A stretch of DNA of 64,000 nucleotides from Scatonaster sp045598705 (GCA_045598705.1 JAZLMM010000043.1:35824-99823); one strand, 5' to 3'. Numbered from the stretch's first letter, positions 54,003-63,679 are shown. Numbers and translations: made by a program. The notes: generated from the letters alone by a model not told the origin.

Positions 54003-55667
54003 TTACGGAATCTCGACCGGGTACTGAGAAGCGTCGTAATAGAAATAACCGCGATGGCCATCCGCATACTGCTTCACTTGAGCCGAACTCCACATGAAGA
54101 AACGTGTACCTTCTCTTGTGGTCAGTGCATCGCAGTGATACCATTTGCCATCGATCTTGACTGCGTTCCAGAAGTGCTGGGCGTAGGTGATCGGATCTCG
54201 GTTTATGATGAAGTTCTCAAGTCCCGCACGGGTATAGAGTGCGTAGCAAGCACACGCAGTATTGTAGCAGTCGCCGATTCGATTCTTGATGCCTTCGTAT
54301 GCCCCCTGAATCCAGCTGGTCTTCTCGGCATGTCCCTGGTACTTGATGTTCCAGTCTACCCAATTGAAGATTGCCTCTGCTTTCTGTTTCTCAGACATGT
54401 CATCGTCGATGATGTTCGCTAGGATCTCATCGCAAAGTGCCCAGAGATCATCTTCTGTATAAGGCTTATACACCACAGTTACTTTGATCGTTACCTCGGT
54501 TTGATTTCCCGCTGCATCGGTAGCAGAATAGGTTACTTCGTATACGCCTTCTTTCTCCGTATCTACAGCAGAGTTATCGACTGTAAACGTAACGTTCGGA
54601 TCGGCATTGTCCGTTACAGTAACATTGTTCTTATAAGCAATCGCCTGTCCGGTGATGACACTGATATCTTTGGCACCAGAAATCACCGGTGGTTCTATAT
54701 CCTCCTGAAGACGCAGATGGGAAGTGACAATCTGTTCATTGCCACCTAGGTCCGTAAGGCGAATCTGAATATCTCGCTCGCCAGCCGTCTCAAAGTGAGG
54801 ATCATCTACATACTCTACCGTAACAGCCGTTGCATCAACAAGCTCTTCGATCATCTCGGAAGCCTCTCGGGGATATCCGGCAAAGCCATCAAATTCGATT
54901 CCTTTGGCTTGCGGCGGAACCGTATCTAGAAGATGCAACACACTATCGTAACGAATGCCATCTACACTGAATGAAAGTGTATAATCACCTGGCTGATCCA
55001 TCTTGACATCGTTTAATGGTGTCACAAGTCCTGCATGTTCTTCCGAGAATACGAAATCATTGAACTCAACAGGCGAACTACCCGCTTCTTTGGTAATCTC
55101 GGGATAAATACCGACTACGCGAAGTGTAGTTGTACCTGTAGCGACATTGCCACCGAGATCACGGAACAGAATTGTCACATTCTGCTCTCCCACCTTCTTG
55201 AAGTCGGGCTCAACCTGATACTCTGCAGACACCTCGGTCTGGTCATTCATGGTTACGATGAAATCGCTCGGCACAAGCGGCATGCCATACATGGTCGTCT
55301 TGGGTGCTACGGCCACGGCCGGCGCAACTGTATCTCGAACAGTCAACTTTGAATCATAGGTCTTGTTGCCGATTTGAATTGTGATGGGGTACTCACCTGG
55401 TATGGATACATCAAAATCAGATGTACCGAAAGCAAAAGAAGCGGTGCGTTTGTCATGTTTGAAGCGTACGAAGTCCGATGCTTGTACCGGAGTTCCAGCC
55501 TCGATTGCGCATTCTTTGAACACACGTTTCTCCTTATCAATATACAAGTAAACGGTTACAGCGAGTGCAACAACTACTGCCAACACAACGGCAATAACGA
55601 TCAACTTGCGTTTGATGGATCTCTTCTTCGGTTTCTCTATCGGTTTTTCTTCTACTGTCTTCTTCAT
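54003..55667 (-). CDS. Membrane-anchored transglutaminase-like protein with Ig-like repeats
   Basis: 554 residues. One membrane helix (21-44), then about four Ig-like modules with the recurring ending VGEQNVTILFRDLGGNV or EGVYEVTYSATDAAGNQ, then a transglutaminase-core domain at the C-terminus with Cys 467 (RIGDCYNTAC), His 498 (QHFWNAV) and Asp 513 (HCDAL), the expected triad. Acts outside the cell, possibly on wall proteins or peptides. The ribosome binding site is weak. Lies 33 bases after the CpXC gene in the long envelope operon. Confidence 0.9.
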   Translation of the reverse strand: MKKTVEEKPIEKPKKRSIKRKLIVIAVVLAVVVALAVTVYLYIDKEKRVFKECAIEAGTPVQASDFVRFKHDKRTASFAFGTSDFDVSIPGEYPITIQIGNKTYDSKLTVRDTVAPAVAVAPKTTMYGMPLVPSDFIVTMNDQTEVSAEYQVEPDFKKVGEQNVTILFRDLGGNVATGTTTLRVVGIYPEITKEAGSSPVEFNDFVFSEEHAGLVTPLNDVKMDQPGDYTLSFSVDGIRYDSVLHLLDTVPPQAKGIEFDGFAGYPREASEMIEELVDATAVTVEYVDDPHFETAGERDIQIRLTDLGGNEQIVTSHLRLQEDIEPPVISGAKDISVITGQAIAYKNNVTVTDNADPNVTFTVDNSAVDTEKEGVYEVTYSATDAAGNQTEVTIKVTVVYKPYTEDDLWALCDEILANIIDDDMSEKQKAEAIFNWVDWNIKYQGHAEKTSWIQGAYEGIKNRIGDCYNTACACYALYTRAGLENFIINRDPITYAQHFWNAVKIDGKWYHCDALTTREGTRFFMWSSAQVKQYADGHRGYFYYDASQYPVEIP

Positions 55668-55700
55668 ACTTCTATACTATAGCACCTTCAGAATGAATTA

Positions 55701-56411
55701 TCACTGTTTTGAGCCAAGAATTTTCATGGTCCAATTGGCATCGATCAACTCATATGTCGTCGTCTTCTCGGACTCGACGCGGTCACCAAACATATTAATC
55801 ACTTCATCGTACAATCCCTCCGGCCAGACAACCCACAGTGTCTTTCCGTCCTTGCCCATGATGACCAGTCCGTCTTCTCCGTCCTGTCTGTCATAGAGGA
55901 CCTGAGTCGCTAGGAAATCCGGTTGTTGTCTAAGAAACTGTGCGAATACAAACGCCTTGGTAATCTCCACATATCGATCATCTAGGTCTGCATCGGCAAT
56001 CTTGATCTTCTCACAAAGCTCATTTACCGAACGAACCGCACGCATGGTGCATACTTTGGCTGCCTTCATCATGTCTTCTGACCACTTCTCCTGCTGGGCA
56101 TTCAGTTTCGCCAATGCAACTTCCGTCTCATCCGGCAGAAGATAAATCATGAGTGCTTTTCCCATATCGTCATAAAGACATGGATAGGTAACTGCGATGG
56201 ATTCGCCACAGTCCGGGCACTTGTATTGGAAGAAAGAACCATCTAAGACTTGTGCTTTCTCCTCCGGATGAAGCGACACATTCACACATGCGCGAAGTGT
56301 CAATGTGTGGGGTTTACCACACTTCGGGCAGGTCAGATCTGCTTTGACTGGCTTGTATCGCTCATTCTCTCCCGGTGTCAGATTGAATTCTTTCTCGTTT
56401 TCCTTACTCAT
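55701..56411 (-). CDS. CpXC domain protein
   Basis: 236 residues. Two CPxC pairs, CPKCGKPHTLTLRACVNVSLHP and FQYKCPDCGESIAVTYPCLY, form the zinc-binding module of the CpXC family, with YDDMGKALMIYLLPD after it. The remaining C-terminal half is helical and mostly acidic. Family function unknown. GAGGACGAG precedes the ATG. Confidence 0.88.
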   Translation of the reverse strand: MSKENEKEFNLTPGENERYKPVKADLTCPKCGKPHTLTLRACVNVSLHPEEKAQVLDGSFFQYKCPDCGESIAVTYPCLYDDMGKALMIYLLPDETEVALAKLNAQQEKWSEDMMKAAKVCTMRAVRSVNELCEKIKIADADLDDRYVEITKAFVFAQFLRQQPDFLATQVLYDRQDGEDGLVIMGKDGKTLWVVWPEGLYDEVINMFGDRVESEKTTTYELIDANWTMKILGSKQ

Positions 56412-56466
56412 TGTCTCGTCCTCTTTTCTGAATATCTACTATACATTTTGTTTTCTTCAAGCTAGA

Positions 56467-57540
56467 TCAACGACTCTTCATCTTATAGCAGAATGCCGCG
56501 ATGCCTTCGCAGATCTTATTCTGATATTCCGGATCACTTAAGAGCCGGTCGTCGTCACTATTCGTCATGAACCCCATTTCCAATAAGAAAGATGGTACAG
56601 AGGTACACCAGTTCAGTCCGCTATAGGTGGTGGAGGCATTACATCCACGGAAATGAGAACCCGTAGACTCCTCCAGACAGTTTCCCAGCCAATTGCCCCA
56701 TTTCTCCTGGCTATCTGCCAATTCACCTCGACTACAAACAAATACGCCGATTCCACGTGCAGAAGAACTCTCTGCGGCATCGCAGTGAAGTCTCAAGAAA
56801 ACATCTGCATCGTTCTCCACAGCGATATTTGCACGTTCAATGTTGGAAATATCTACATCATTCGAAGTTCTTGTCATGATGACCGTAGCACCCATGGATT
56901 CTAAATAATCACGGAGTACCAGACCGATTTCTAGCACCACCTCGTACTCGGGGCGACTCGTTGCTACACCCTTCGTTCCGGAAGAAACCTTTGGTTTGCG
57001 TTCATCAGACCATGGCGCAACAGCCTCTGTGTCCGAGTTGGCATGCTTCTGATGACCTGGGTCAAGAACGATGACCATGCCCGATAAATCGTATGTACCG
57101 GAAGTGGTGCTCGGTGCACGCGTAGCAGACTCGGTCGTGGCTTCCGTTTCGGTCTCTTTCTTGGTGGTTTCAGAAGTAGTCGCGGTGGTCGTTGATTCCA
57201 TAGTAGATTCCGTAGTAGTTTCCGTTGTCGTTTCAGAAGTAGATGCTTCGGTCGTTTCTTCCGAAGACACTACCGTTGATTCGGTAGACTGTTGCGAAGT
57301 TGGCACATATTCTGCACAACTTTCTGTACTCTCCGAATATGTCGTGTCTTCCCCCGTTGAATTTGTCATCAGATCCGTCGTGACCTCCGTCGCGATACTC
57401 GATGGTGCGGCTGCGTCCTGTGCGTCATCCTTACTGTCATTCTTCCATGGAGTTGTAATGAACAGAAGTACTACTGTCGTTACAACCAATACTCCTGTGA
57501 TACAGGACAGGATTGCCGTTTCTTTCTTCCCAATTTTCAT
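56467..57540 (-). CDS. N-acetylmuramoyl-L-alanine amidase, membrane anchored
   Basis: 357 residues. One N-terminal membrane helix, a Ser/Thr-rich spacer of about 110 residues, then an Amidase_3 domain: DPGHQK (zinc His), the Glu of RPEYEVVLEIG, LRLHCDA (zinc His) and the catalytic Glu in LLEMGFMTN. Cuts the bond between MurNAc and the stem peptide. Starts with one-base overlap (TAATG) with the lipoprotein gene ahead, so the two are coupled. Confidence 0.93.
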   Translation of the reverse strand: MKIGKKETAILSCITGVLVVTTVVLLFITTPWKNDSKDDAQDAAAPSSIATEVTTDLMTNSTGEDTTYSESTESCAEYVPTSQQSTESTVVSSEETTEASTSETTTETTTESTMESTTTATTSETTKKETETEATTESATRAPSTTSGTYDLSGMVIVLDPGHQKHANSDTEAVAPWSDERKPKVSSGTKGVATSRPEYEVVLEIGLVLRDYLESMGATVIMTRTSNDVDISNIERANIAVENDADVFLRLHCDAAESSSARGIGVFVCSRGELADSQEKWGNWLGNCLEESTGSHFRGCNASTTYSGLNWCTSVPSFLLEMGFMTNSDDDRLLSDPEYQNKICEGIAAFCYKMKSR

Positions 57541-59144
57541 TACATCACCTCTATTGCATCTGTAAGTAATGGCGTTCCATTCGAATTAAAAACTTCTAAC
57601 TTCATATTCCCTTTTGGTGCTTTACTCATATCACAATTGATACTGCATCGATCATACCAGATTGCTTCGACTGTACCTTCGTCAATCAGTTCACCGCTTT
57701 CATCATCGGTAAGCTTGTATGTGAATCCTACATAATCATATATTGAATCCAGCTGGAACTCATAATATATGGTATCGCAGGCGGCGGATACATATTGAAT
57801 GCGTTGTGGATCACCAGGTTCTGTCGTCCAATATCGATCAATATAATCCACTTGTGACAAAGTGTACCTGAAAGTATCCTCTTTCGGAATCACCTCGAAG
57901 AAAATCACGCCGCAAGGCATTCTCTCCTTACTATAAATCGTAATTGAATAACTGCCACACTCAAGTGCGGGCAGATCCGCACACGAGAATGTCATGTCAA
58001 GTGCATCTACGGGCACGTTCTGATATGCCAAGCGATTGCTATCACTCACCTCTTCCGTAGCTACTTTATCAAGCTCGTAATAGATTGAAGTTGGACCATC
58101 CTCAAACATATATGCAAGCTGAACATTTATGCCCACATAAGTATCCCCCTCATAGAATCCAGGCACAACGTCCCCATTCTCGTTGACCAATCGTATGTAA
58201 ATACAATCTATTTCCGTCGGTGCTTCTTCATCTTCTCCATAGATATGGACCCAAGCATTGTGAACCAAGTGATTGTCATCATCGTAAATATTGCAACATA
58301 ATGCGCTCAATCCATAAAGTGAAGCGGAATTCCATGAACATTGGATAGAATTGTTACCATTCGTCGCTTTGTACTGCCCATCGTACAATTTCTCGCCTTC
58401 CGGCGTTGTAAATTCGTAGTAGAAAATCTGATCATAGAATTCTTTATTCGTAGAAATGAAGAGAATGACGTACGTCGCACGCTGACGATATCCTTCCACT
58501 TGGTTAAAATAATCATTCAACCAATACTCGTAATTCACATCAAATTCCAGCACCGCAGATTCTTCAGTTGGTGTAATCTTGGGTGTTGTATCAATATCAA
58601 GTTTCTCAATAAATGCATATATCTTCGCGATTGCTTCATCTGCTGACTGATTGGTAATCGCCCAAGAACTTTCTGTTTTCACTAGTTGCAATGAGATTGT
58701 GATTTCTTCAAATTCAGCTTCTTTGACTATATTTCGAATCTCTTTTCCAGATTTTGCATTGGAAAGACGCGCAATCACCTCTTCGGATTGAATCGTTGTG
58801 AAGGTCACTTCTGCCTCGCCGGTTTCTTCTTTACTATCTACTTCCACATTCTGAACCTCATAGGTCATATACTCGCCGACATGCTCAAGTATCGAAGCAA
58901 CATCTGATAATTGGTAGGAATGAAGTTTGTCAACTTCGGCACTACTTCCATCGACTAATTTCTCGACGCGGTCCAGATTGCCATTCTTCAGGAATTTGCA
59001 GAAGTCACTGACGACAGTCTCTGTTCGTCTTATTTTGCTACTTGAATCTTTCTTCTCCTTCTCCTTCTTACTGCAACCTATACAGAAGATTCCAAGCAAA
59101 AGTGTTCCCGCAATCAGCAATGCCAAATACTTCTTTCTTCTCAT
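57540..59144 (-). CDS. Lipoprotein of unknown function, first gene of the envelope operon
   Basis: 534 residues. Lipobox IFCIGC after a signal peptide. Residues 40-160 have a helix and sheet pattern like the DUF4878/DUF5105 group (VSDFCKFLKNGNLDRVEKLVD...AEVTFTTIQSEEV). Two or three beta-rich modules follow (for example YYEFTTPEGEKLYDG and ITIYSKERMPCGVIFFEV). Role unknown; coupling to an amidase suggests a wall-related function. Confidence 0.8.
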   Translation of the reverse strand: MRRKKYLALLIAGTLLLGIFCIGCSKKEKEKKDSSSKIRRTETVVSDFCKFLKNGNLDRVEKLVDGSSAEVDKLHSYQLSDVASILEHVGEYMTYEVQNVEVDSKEETGEAEVTFTTIQSEEVIARLSNAKSGKEIRNIVKEAEFEEITISLQLVKTESSWAITNQSADEAIAKIYAFIEKLDIDTTPKITPTEESAVLEFDVNYEYWLNDYFNQVEGYRQRATYVILFISTNKEFYDQIFYYEFTTPEGEKLYDGQYKATNGNNSIQCSWNSASLYGLSALCCNIYDDDNHLVHNAWVHIYGEDEEAPTEIDCIYIRLVNENGDVVPGFYEGDTYVGINVQLAYMFEDGPTSIYYELDKVATEEVSDSNRLAYQNVPVDALDMTFSCADLPALECGSYSITIYSKERMPCGVIFFEVIPKEDTFRYTLSQVDYIDRYWTTEPGDPQRIQYVSAACDTIYYEFQLDSIYDYVGFTYKLTDDESGELIDEGTVEAIWYDRCSINCDMSKAPKGNMKLEVFNSNGTPLLTDAIEVM

Positions 59145-59290
59145 TGCTACCTCCTCATTACACTGATATAAGTTTGCACTTCGGAACGCATTTTCGCAAG
59201 TAGGCCGTACTTGTCATTATTTCGTTTTCGTTAAATTGAGATAAAATCAGTGATAAATCTTTCTGAATCTTTCTTCCAACCCAATTCCTG

Positions 59291-59299
59291 TGCTATTAT
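59291..59299 (+). promoter_or_regulatory. Extended -10 promoter of the DHH gene
   Basis: TGCTATTAT, 40 bases before the start codon. No clear -35. Confidence 0.4.
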
Positions 59300-59339
59300 T
59301 AGTAAGGACCTTGCTTAGTGGGAAGGAGCGGTTCGGGGT

Positions 59340-60839
59340 ATGAAATTATCAGAATTGACACAGTATCAGAACATCACGATACAGTGCCATGACAATCCGG
59401 ATCCAGATGCAATCGCATCAGGATTTGCTTTATATCGTTATTTTAAGAGCCATCGTTGTCGCGTGCGTCTGATTTATAGCGGGCGTTCTAAGATTACGAA
59501 GGTCAACCTTACGATGATGATAGAGATGTTCCGTATCCCGATAGAGTATTGTGTTTCAGATTTCGGTACCTGCGATCTTCTGATTACCACCGACTGTCAG
59601 TATCGTTCCGGCAATGTCCGATTCTTTCCAGCGCCAAAAGTCGCGGTCATTGATCACCACCAGTTCTGTGGCATAGATGTAGATTACTCTTATATCCAGC
59701 CGAATGTGGGAAGTTGTTGCACCTTGATCTGGCAGCTCTTCAAGAACGAAGGAATTGAGATCAACAAGGATCCTGTCTGTGCAACTGCACTCTATTACGG
59801 ACTTTATTGTGATACGAACCAGTTCAGTGAGATGTATCACCCACTGGATCGAGATATGCGTGATGCCCTGGCATTTGATCAGGCTGCTGTGGTACGACTT
59901 TCGAACTCGAATCTATCTTTAAGCGAGTTGGGTATTGCGGCGCAGGCCATGAATGATTTTACTTTCGATAATGATTTGCGCCTTGCACTTGTTCAAGTGC
60001 AACCCTGCGATCCAAATATTCTTGGTCTGATTAGTGACTTCCTGATTCAAGTTGACCGAGTGGATATCTGTATTGCGTTTAATGAGACCTACACAGGATA
60101 CAAGCTCTCCATCCGAAGCTGTATTAAAGAAACCAAGGCAAGCGAACTCGCAGAGTATATCACAGACGAGATTGGTTTTGGTGGTGGGCATCGAAACAAG
60201 GCAGGTGGCTTCATCGGCAAAGATGAGTATTCCGCTAAGTACGGTAGCACGCGCATGATGCAATTCCTGCGTCAGAAGCTCACGGAGTATACCGGTGAAT
60301 GTGAGATTCTCCGTGCCGGTGTTGATAAGATCAGTGTCGAGGGACTTAAGTATTATCGTAAGAAACGCATTCCTGTCGGTGTTGTATTCTGCAAAGATTT
60401 CGTCCGTACAAGTACGCCGATGCTTGTTCGTACATTGGAAGGAGATATTGACTTCAATGCCAGCGAGGACACCTGTATCATGGTTGGAATCAATGGTGAC
60501 ATTCAGCCCATCTCAATGGAAAAATTCCAAGCCACCTATGATATGTGCAGTGCTAAATCTCGTGTATCTTCTGAATACCGACCGACAATCAAGAATCTCC
60601 GTTCGGGCGAGACCTTCGATCTGACCGACCACATCCGTTCCTGCATTACCAAAGGCTCTGAGTATGTCTATATGAAGCCAATTGAGAGCTCGGTAAAGAT
60701 TTTTACTGTATGGGATGCCAATAACTACATCCGCGGCACCAAGGGAGACTACATTGCCATCCGCGAGAATGACCTTTCTGACTTCGATATCGTTGAGAAA
60801 GATTTATTCAAGAAGATCTACGAGCCTGCAAATAAATAA
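59340..60839 (+). CDS. DHH-family phosphoesterase with two C-terminal repeats
   Basis: 499 residues. DHH domain at the N-terminus: CHDNPDPDAIASG, ITTDCQ and IDHHQFCG. DHHA1 domain with GGGHRNKAGG (about residue 282). This core (about 320 residues) resembles NrnA-type nanoRNA or cyclic dinucleotide hydrolases. The remaining 180 residues consist of two related modules (about 345-405 and 435-495) with the pattern G-I-N-G-D-I-x-P/GTKGDYIAI followed by F-x-x-x-Y, similar to small domains that end in a PGDY-like strand. Substrate not determined. Monocistronic. Confidence 0.85.
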   Translation: MKLSELTQYQNITIQCHDNPDPDAIASGFALYRYFKSHRCRVRLIYSGRSKITKVNLTMMIEMFRIPIEYCVSDFGTCDLLITTDCQYRSGNVRFFPAPKVAVIDHHQFCGIDVDYSYIQPNVGSCCTLIWQLFKNEGIEINKDPVCATALYYGLYCDTNQFSEMYHPLDRDMRDALAFDQAAVVRLSNSNLSLSELGIAAQAMNDFTFDNDLRLALVQVQPCDPNILGLISDFLIQVDRVDICIAFNETYTGYKLSIRSCIKETKASELAEYITDEIGFGGGHRNKAGGFIGKDEYSAKYGSTRMMQFLRQKLTEYTGECEILRAGVDKISVEGLKYYRKKRIPVGVVFCKDFVRTSTPMLVRTLEGDIDFNASEDTCIMVGINGDIQPISMEKFQATYDMCSAKSRVSSEYRPTIKNLRSGETFDLTDHIRSCITKGSEYVYMKPIESSVKIFTVWDANNYIRGTKGDYIAIRENDLSDFDIVEKDLFKKIYEPANK

Positions 60840-60873
60840 TTCATCCTCTTGCGCAGAATGGGACTATGCTGGA

Positions 60874-62586
60874 TTACCAGCGTTTTCTGCGGTTCCTCTT
60901 CTCTTCCTCTTTCTTCTTTCTACGTCTTTCGAGCCAACTTAAGCCTTCGTTCACCACGATTGCCGTAGCAATATCATCCAAGAGGCTCTTCTTCTTTCCA
61001 TCACCATAGTCTTCGAAGTCGTCATCCTCATCTTCCAAATCATCACCATATTGTTTCTCGAAATAATGGAGATTCTGTTTCTTATCGATCTTATGGATCA
61101 TCTCATCATGGTTTCCGTCATCGAAATATTCCAGGTCATCAAATGTAAAAGTCAGGTTCTTCTTCACCGCAATATCCAGCATCTTGGATGTCATCGCATT
61201 CTCATCGTAGCTGTCAATCATTTGTATGATTTCCTTCACCGAGAAGACTACACCCATGGAGAGTGCTTGCTTCTCAAGTGCCAGTGCACAATCTTCGGAT
61301 ATATAGTCAATGATTTCAGCAATTTGATCGGAAGGACCTATATCAGAAAGAGATTGAATCTTCCTAAGAAGCTCATCATCCTCCCACTCATCATAGTTCT
61401 CATATACTTCTTCCCATGTCACTTTACGTTGCATGCCATTTCTCCCCGTTTCATCATTCTCTGCGTCATGCGTGTTCTCCGCATCAAGCATCTCCGATTC
61501 ATCAAGGATCTGTTCTTCATCGAAGATAATTGCTTCCAATTCATCATCCAGATCGGGGAATCGTTCGCTGGCAGCTTCAAGAAGTTCATCTTGGCCAAGC
61601 AATTCACCTAATTGGTGTACCTGCTTCTTGGTTGGCATTCCTTCCATGTGACGGATTGCTTCAAGCATTACATCTTCACTGAGATCATCTTCTAGTTCAA
61701 TGATCTGCTCCGCCGAGAACTTCATTCCTTGGCTCATTACATTCTGAAATAGAAGATCTAACACGTCAGAATCGAAACACTTGCAAATCGTCTTCAGTTC
61801 CTGATAGGAGAAAACAAGTTTCTGCTGATTGGCCAGCTGGATGAGCGCAATCATCTCCTTGTCAGAAAGCGAGCAGTCTGTACTGAGCGTCACAAACTCT
61901 TCTACTTGAATTGTTTCATTACGCGCAATGAGACCCAAGAAAGGTTTCTCGTATTCTTCGATATCAACGTATTTGAAGATTTCGATGACCTGTTTCCATG
62001 TGAGAGGCATGTTACGCTCGATCATCTGCTCGAAAATTCCAAGGTAAGCATCATCGCCCAATGCACGATACAGATTCATTAGATCTTCGCCTTCAAAGAC
62101 GGCGCCAGATTCCATTCTGTCAATGATATAACCAGACCACAAAGACGCTTCTGTCTCCTCCCATATTCGATTCGTAAGCAATCCAAGATCCTTGGAAGTC
62201 AAAGCAGGTTCGAAAGATAGGAAATACTGGATATACGTCTCATTGGAATCAAGATCAAGCGCATCCAGAAATTTGAGAAAGGTTGGAAGTTGAAACTTCA
62301 TGCGTTTCTGCATCGCATTCTGAGCCAAGACAAGCTTCGCATAATCTGAATCGAGCTGAGTAAGCATCTGAATGAGCACTTCTGGGGTTTGAATATGCAT
62401 ATCGAACCACCGCAAAGCTTCCAAGCGTTTCATGAAATGGTCAAGTTCCGATTCGCTTTCGAAACAATCCAGCACATTGAGTACTTCATTCATAGTGCCC
62501 GCATTCTCGAGTGAATCGATTTCTTCTATGGTAAAAGGACTCAACATTTCTACTGAACAAGCATCATAGAAATCCTGCCACACCAT
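60874..62586 (-). CDS. Acidic alpha-helical repeat protein of unknown function
   Basis: 570 residues with no signal peptide or membrane helix. It is built of repeated helical units of about 30-40 residues, each with the pattern F/LTWxQVIEIF...DIEEYEK or FSAEQIIELEDDLSEDVMLEAI, which suggests an alpha-solenoid scaffold. A very acidic segment (about 545-555, DLEDEDDDFEDYGD) and a basic C-terminus (RRKKKEEEKRNRRKRW) close the chain. Strong ribosome binding site GGGAGGAG. Probably a cytoplasmic protein- or nucleic-acid-binding scaffold (inference). Confidence 0.7.
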   Translation of the reverse strand: MVWQDFYDACSVEMLSPFTIEEIDSLENAGTMNEVLNVLDCFESESELDHFMKRLEALRWFDMHIQTPEVLIQMLTQLDSDYAKLVLAQNAMQKRMKFQLPTFLKFLDALDLDSNETYIQYFLSFEPALTSKDLGLLTNRIWEETEASLWSGYIIDRMESGAVFEGEDLMNLYRALGDDAYLGIFEQMIERNMPLTWKQVIEIFKYVDIEEYEKPFLGLIARNETIQVEEFVTLSTDCSLSDKEMIALIQLANQQKLVFSYQELKTICKCFDSDVLDLLFQNVMSQGMKFSAEQIIELEDDLSEDVMLEAIRHMEGMPTKKQVHQLGELLGQDELLEAASERFPDLDDELEAIIFDEEQILDESEMLDAENTHDAENDETGRNGMQRKVTWEEVYENYDEWEDDELLRKIQSLSDIGPSDQIAEIIDYISEDCALALEKQALSMGVVFSVKEIIQMIDSYDENAMTSKMLDIAVKKNLTFTFDDLEYFDDGNHDEMIHKIDKKQNLHYFEKQYGDDLEDEDDDFEDYGDGKKKSLLDDIATAIVVNEGLSWLERRRKKKEEEKRNRRKRW

Positions 62587-62649
62587 AATGGCTCCTCCCT
62601 CACGACATGAATAGAATCTTATCTATAGTATATATCAGAAAAGAGCAAA

Positions 62650-62676
62650 CAAAAAAGCCATCCGTTTGGATAGCTT
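62650..62676 (-). terminator. Terminator of the zinc-finger lipoprotein gene
   Basis: On the minus strand AAGCTATCC and GGATGGCTT pair with loop AAAC; seven T follow. Nearly identical to the terminator at 63733-63759. Confidence 0.88.
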
Positions 62677-62686
62677 CATTAGACTT

Positions 62687-63643
62687 TTATTCAGTGACTC
62701 CGGTACCTTTGCATCGATAACAAACAGTCCAAAGAGTTCCACCGCAACGCGGACACGGAAGTCCTCCAAGCCTTCCTGCGCCTTTGCAATCATAGCATAC
62801 CTGATAACCTGAACCATCCCCACAACGATTGCATGGAGTCGTTCCTGAGCCATGGCAACCAAAACAAACACCATCATCCTCTGCTTCATCAACTCCGCTG
62901 CCACCGCAATTCCCGCAAGCAATACTTCCGGCTCCTTCACAAAGCGTACAAAGTGTCCTACCCTCACCTGAACACATTCCGCAAACAGTCCAAGCGTTTC
63001 CGTCAAGATAAGTAGTTCCGTTACATCCATCACAAACAACCACAAGGGATCCGAGACACAAATCGCAGACGTGCTCATGTTCCGGTTCTACTTCCACTTC
63101 AACGCAAGCCTGGATAGGGCAATTATCAAAGCCCTGATTTCCAAGTTCTTTTTGAGTTGCATCTCTTACGTCATTCAACTCGCCCATAATAGCCTGTCCA
63201 TCAACATTAGAATCCAGAAGAGTGACAGTAACAGGCTTGCCATTTTCCAGATAGCCGTGTTCAGTGGCCGCCTCAACAATAAGCTCGGTTGCTTCTCCGA
63301 CGGGCATGTCAATCAAATCAAGTGATCCGTAGGCATCCTTTGCATCGTCATTGAGATATTCTATCTCGACAACATTTCCATCATCATCCGTAATAATATT
63401 AATCTCCGGATTGATCGTGATATTGATTTTGTTAACATGTACTGAATCTTTAGATGCTACCGCAGTAGTAGCCATGCTTTCAGAATGCGTAACTTCAGTG
63501 GTAGTAGCCATGCTTTCTGAATGCGTAACTTCAGTTGATTTCGATGAATCTACAGTTGTATCTACATCATCTGTTGACAGCCCACACGCAGTAGATAACA
63601 GCATACCGATAAATAGCCCAAATGCCAAAACTCTTTTCTTCAT
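62687..63643 (-). CDS. Lipoprotein with RsgI-like domain and DnaJ-type zinc-finger repeats
   Basis: 318 residues. Lipobox LLSTAC (Cys 20), then a 12-residue tandem repeat (TEVTHSESMATT, twice). Residues about 55-130 (INPEINIITDDDGNVVEIEY, then a long helix and ENGKPVTVTLL) follow the outside domain of RsgI-type anti-sigma factors. The last 125 residues contain about ten CxxC motifs, mostly CxxCxGxG as in the DnaJ zinc finger (CGMCSGEG, CTLCEGAG, CFGCHGSG, CYRCKGTG). DnaJ fingers are cytoplasmic as a rule, so an exported lipidated version is unusual. Own promoter at 63689-63718. Confidence 0.85.
   Translation of the reverse strand: MKKRVLAFGLFIGMLLSTACGLSTDDVDTTVDSSKSTEVTHSESMATTTEVTHSESMATTAVASKDSVHVNKINITINPEINIITDDDGNVVEIEYLNDDAKDAYGSLDLIDMPVGEATELIVEAATEHGYLENGKPVTVTLLDSNVDGQAIMGELNDVRDATQKELGNQGFDNCPIQACVEVEVEPEHEHVCDLCLGSLVVVCDGCNGTTYLDGNAWTVCGMCSGEGRTLCTLCEGAGSIACGNCGGSGVDEAEDDGVCFGCHGSGTTPCNRCGDGSGYQVCYDCKGAGRLGGLPCPRCGGTLWTVCYRCKGTGVTE
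63466..63537. repeat. Two 36-base direct repeats in the lipoprotein gene
   Basis: Units at 63466-63501 and 63502-63537 differ by 2 bases and encode the 12-residue repeat. Confidence 0.85.
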
Positions 63644-63679
63644 ATCATTTCTCCTGATTTCAAGTTTGATAAGCTAACT

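Noticed and set aside
53974..54144. Longer N-terminus for the racemase
   Set aside because: It would overlap the transglutaminase gene by about 140 bases; the TTG at 53973 has a ribosome binding site and begins directly at the conserved GIIGGLGP motif.
63466..63537. CRISPR-like repeats
   Set aside because: There are only two adjoining 36-base units without spacers, in frame within a coding sequence.
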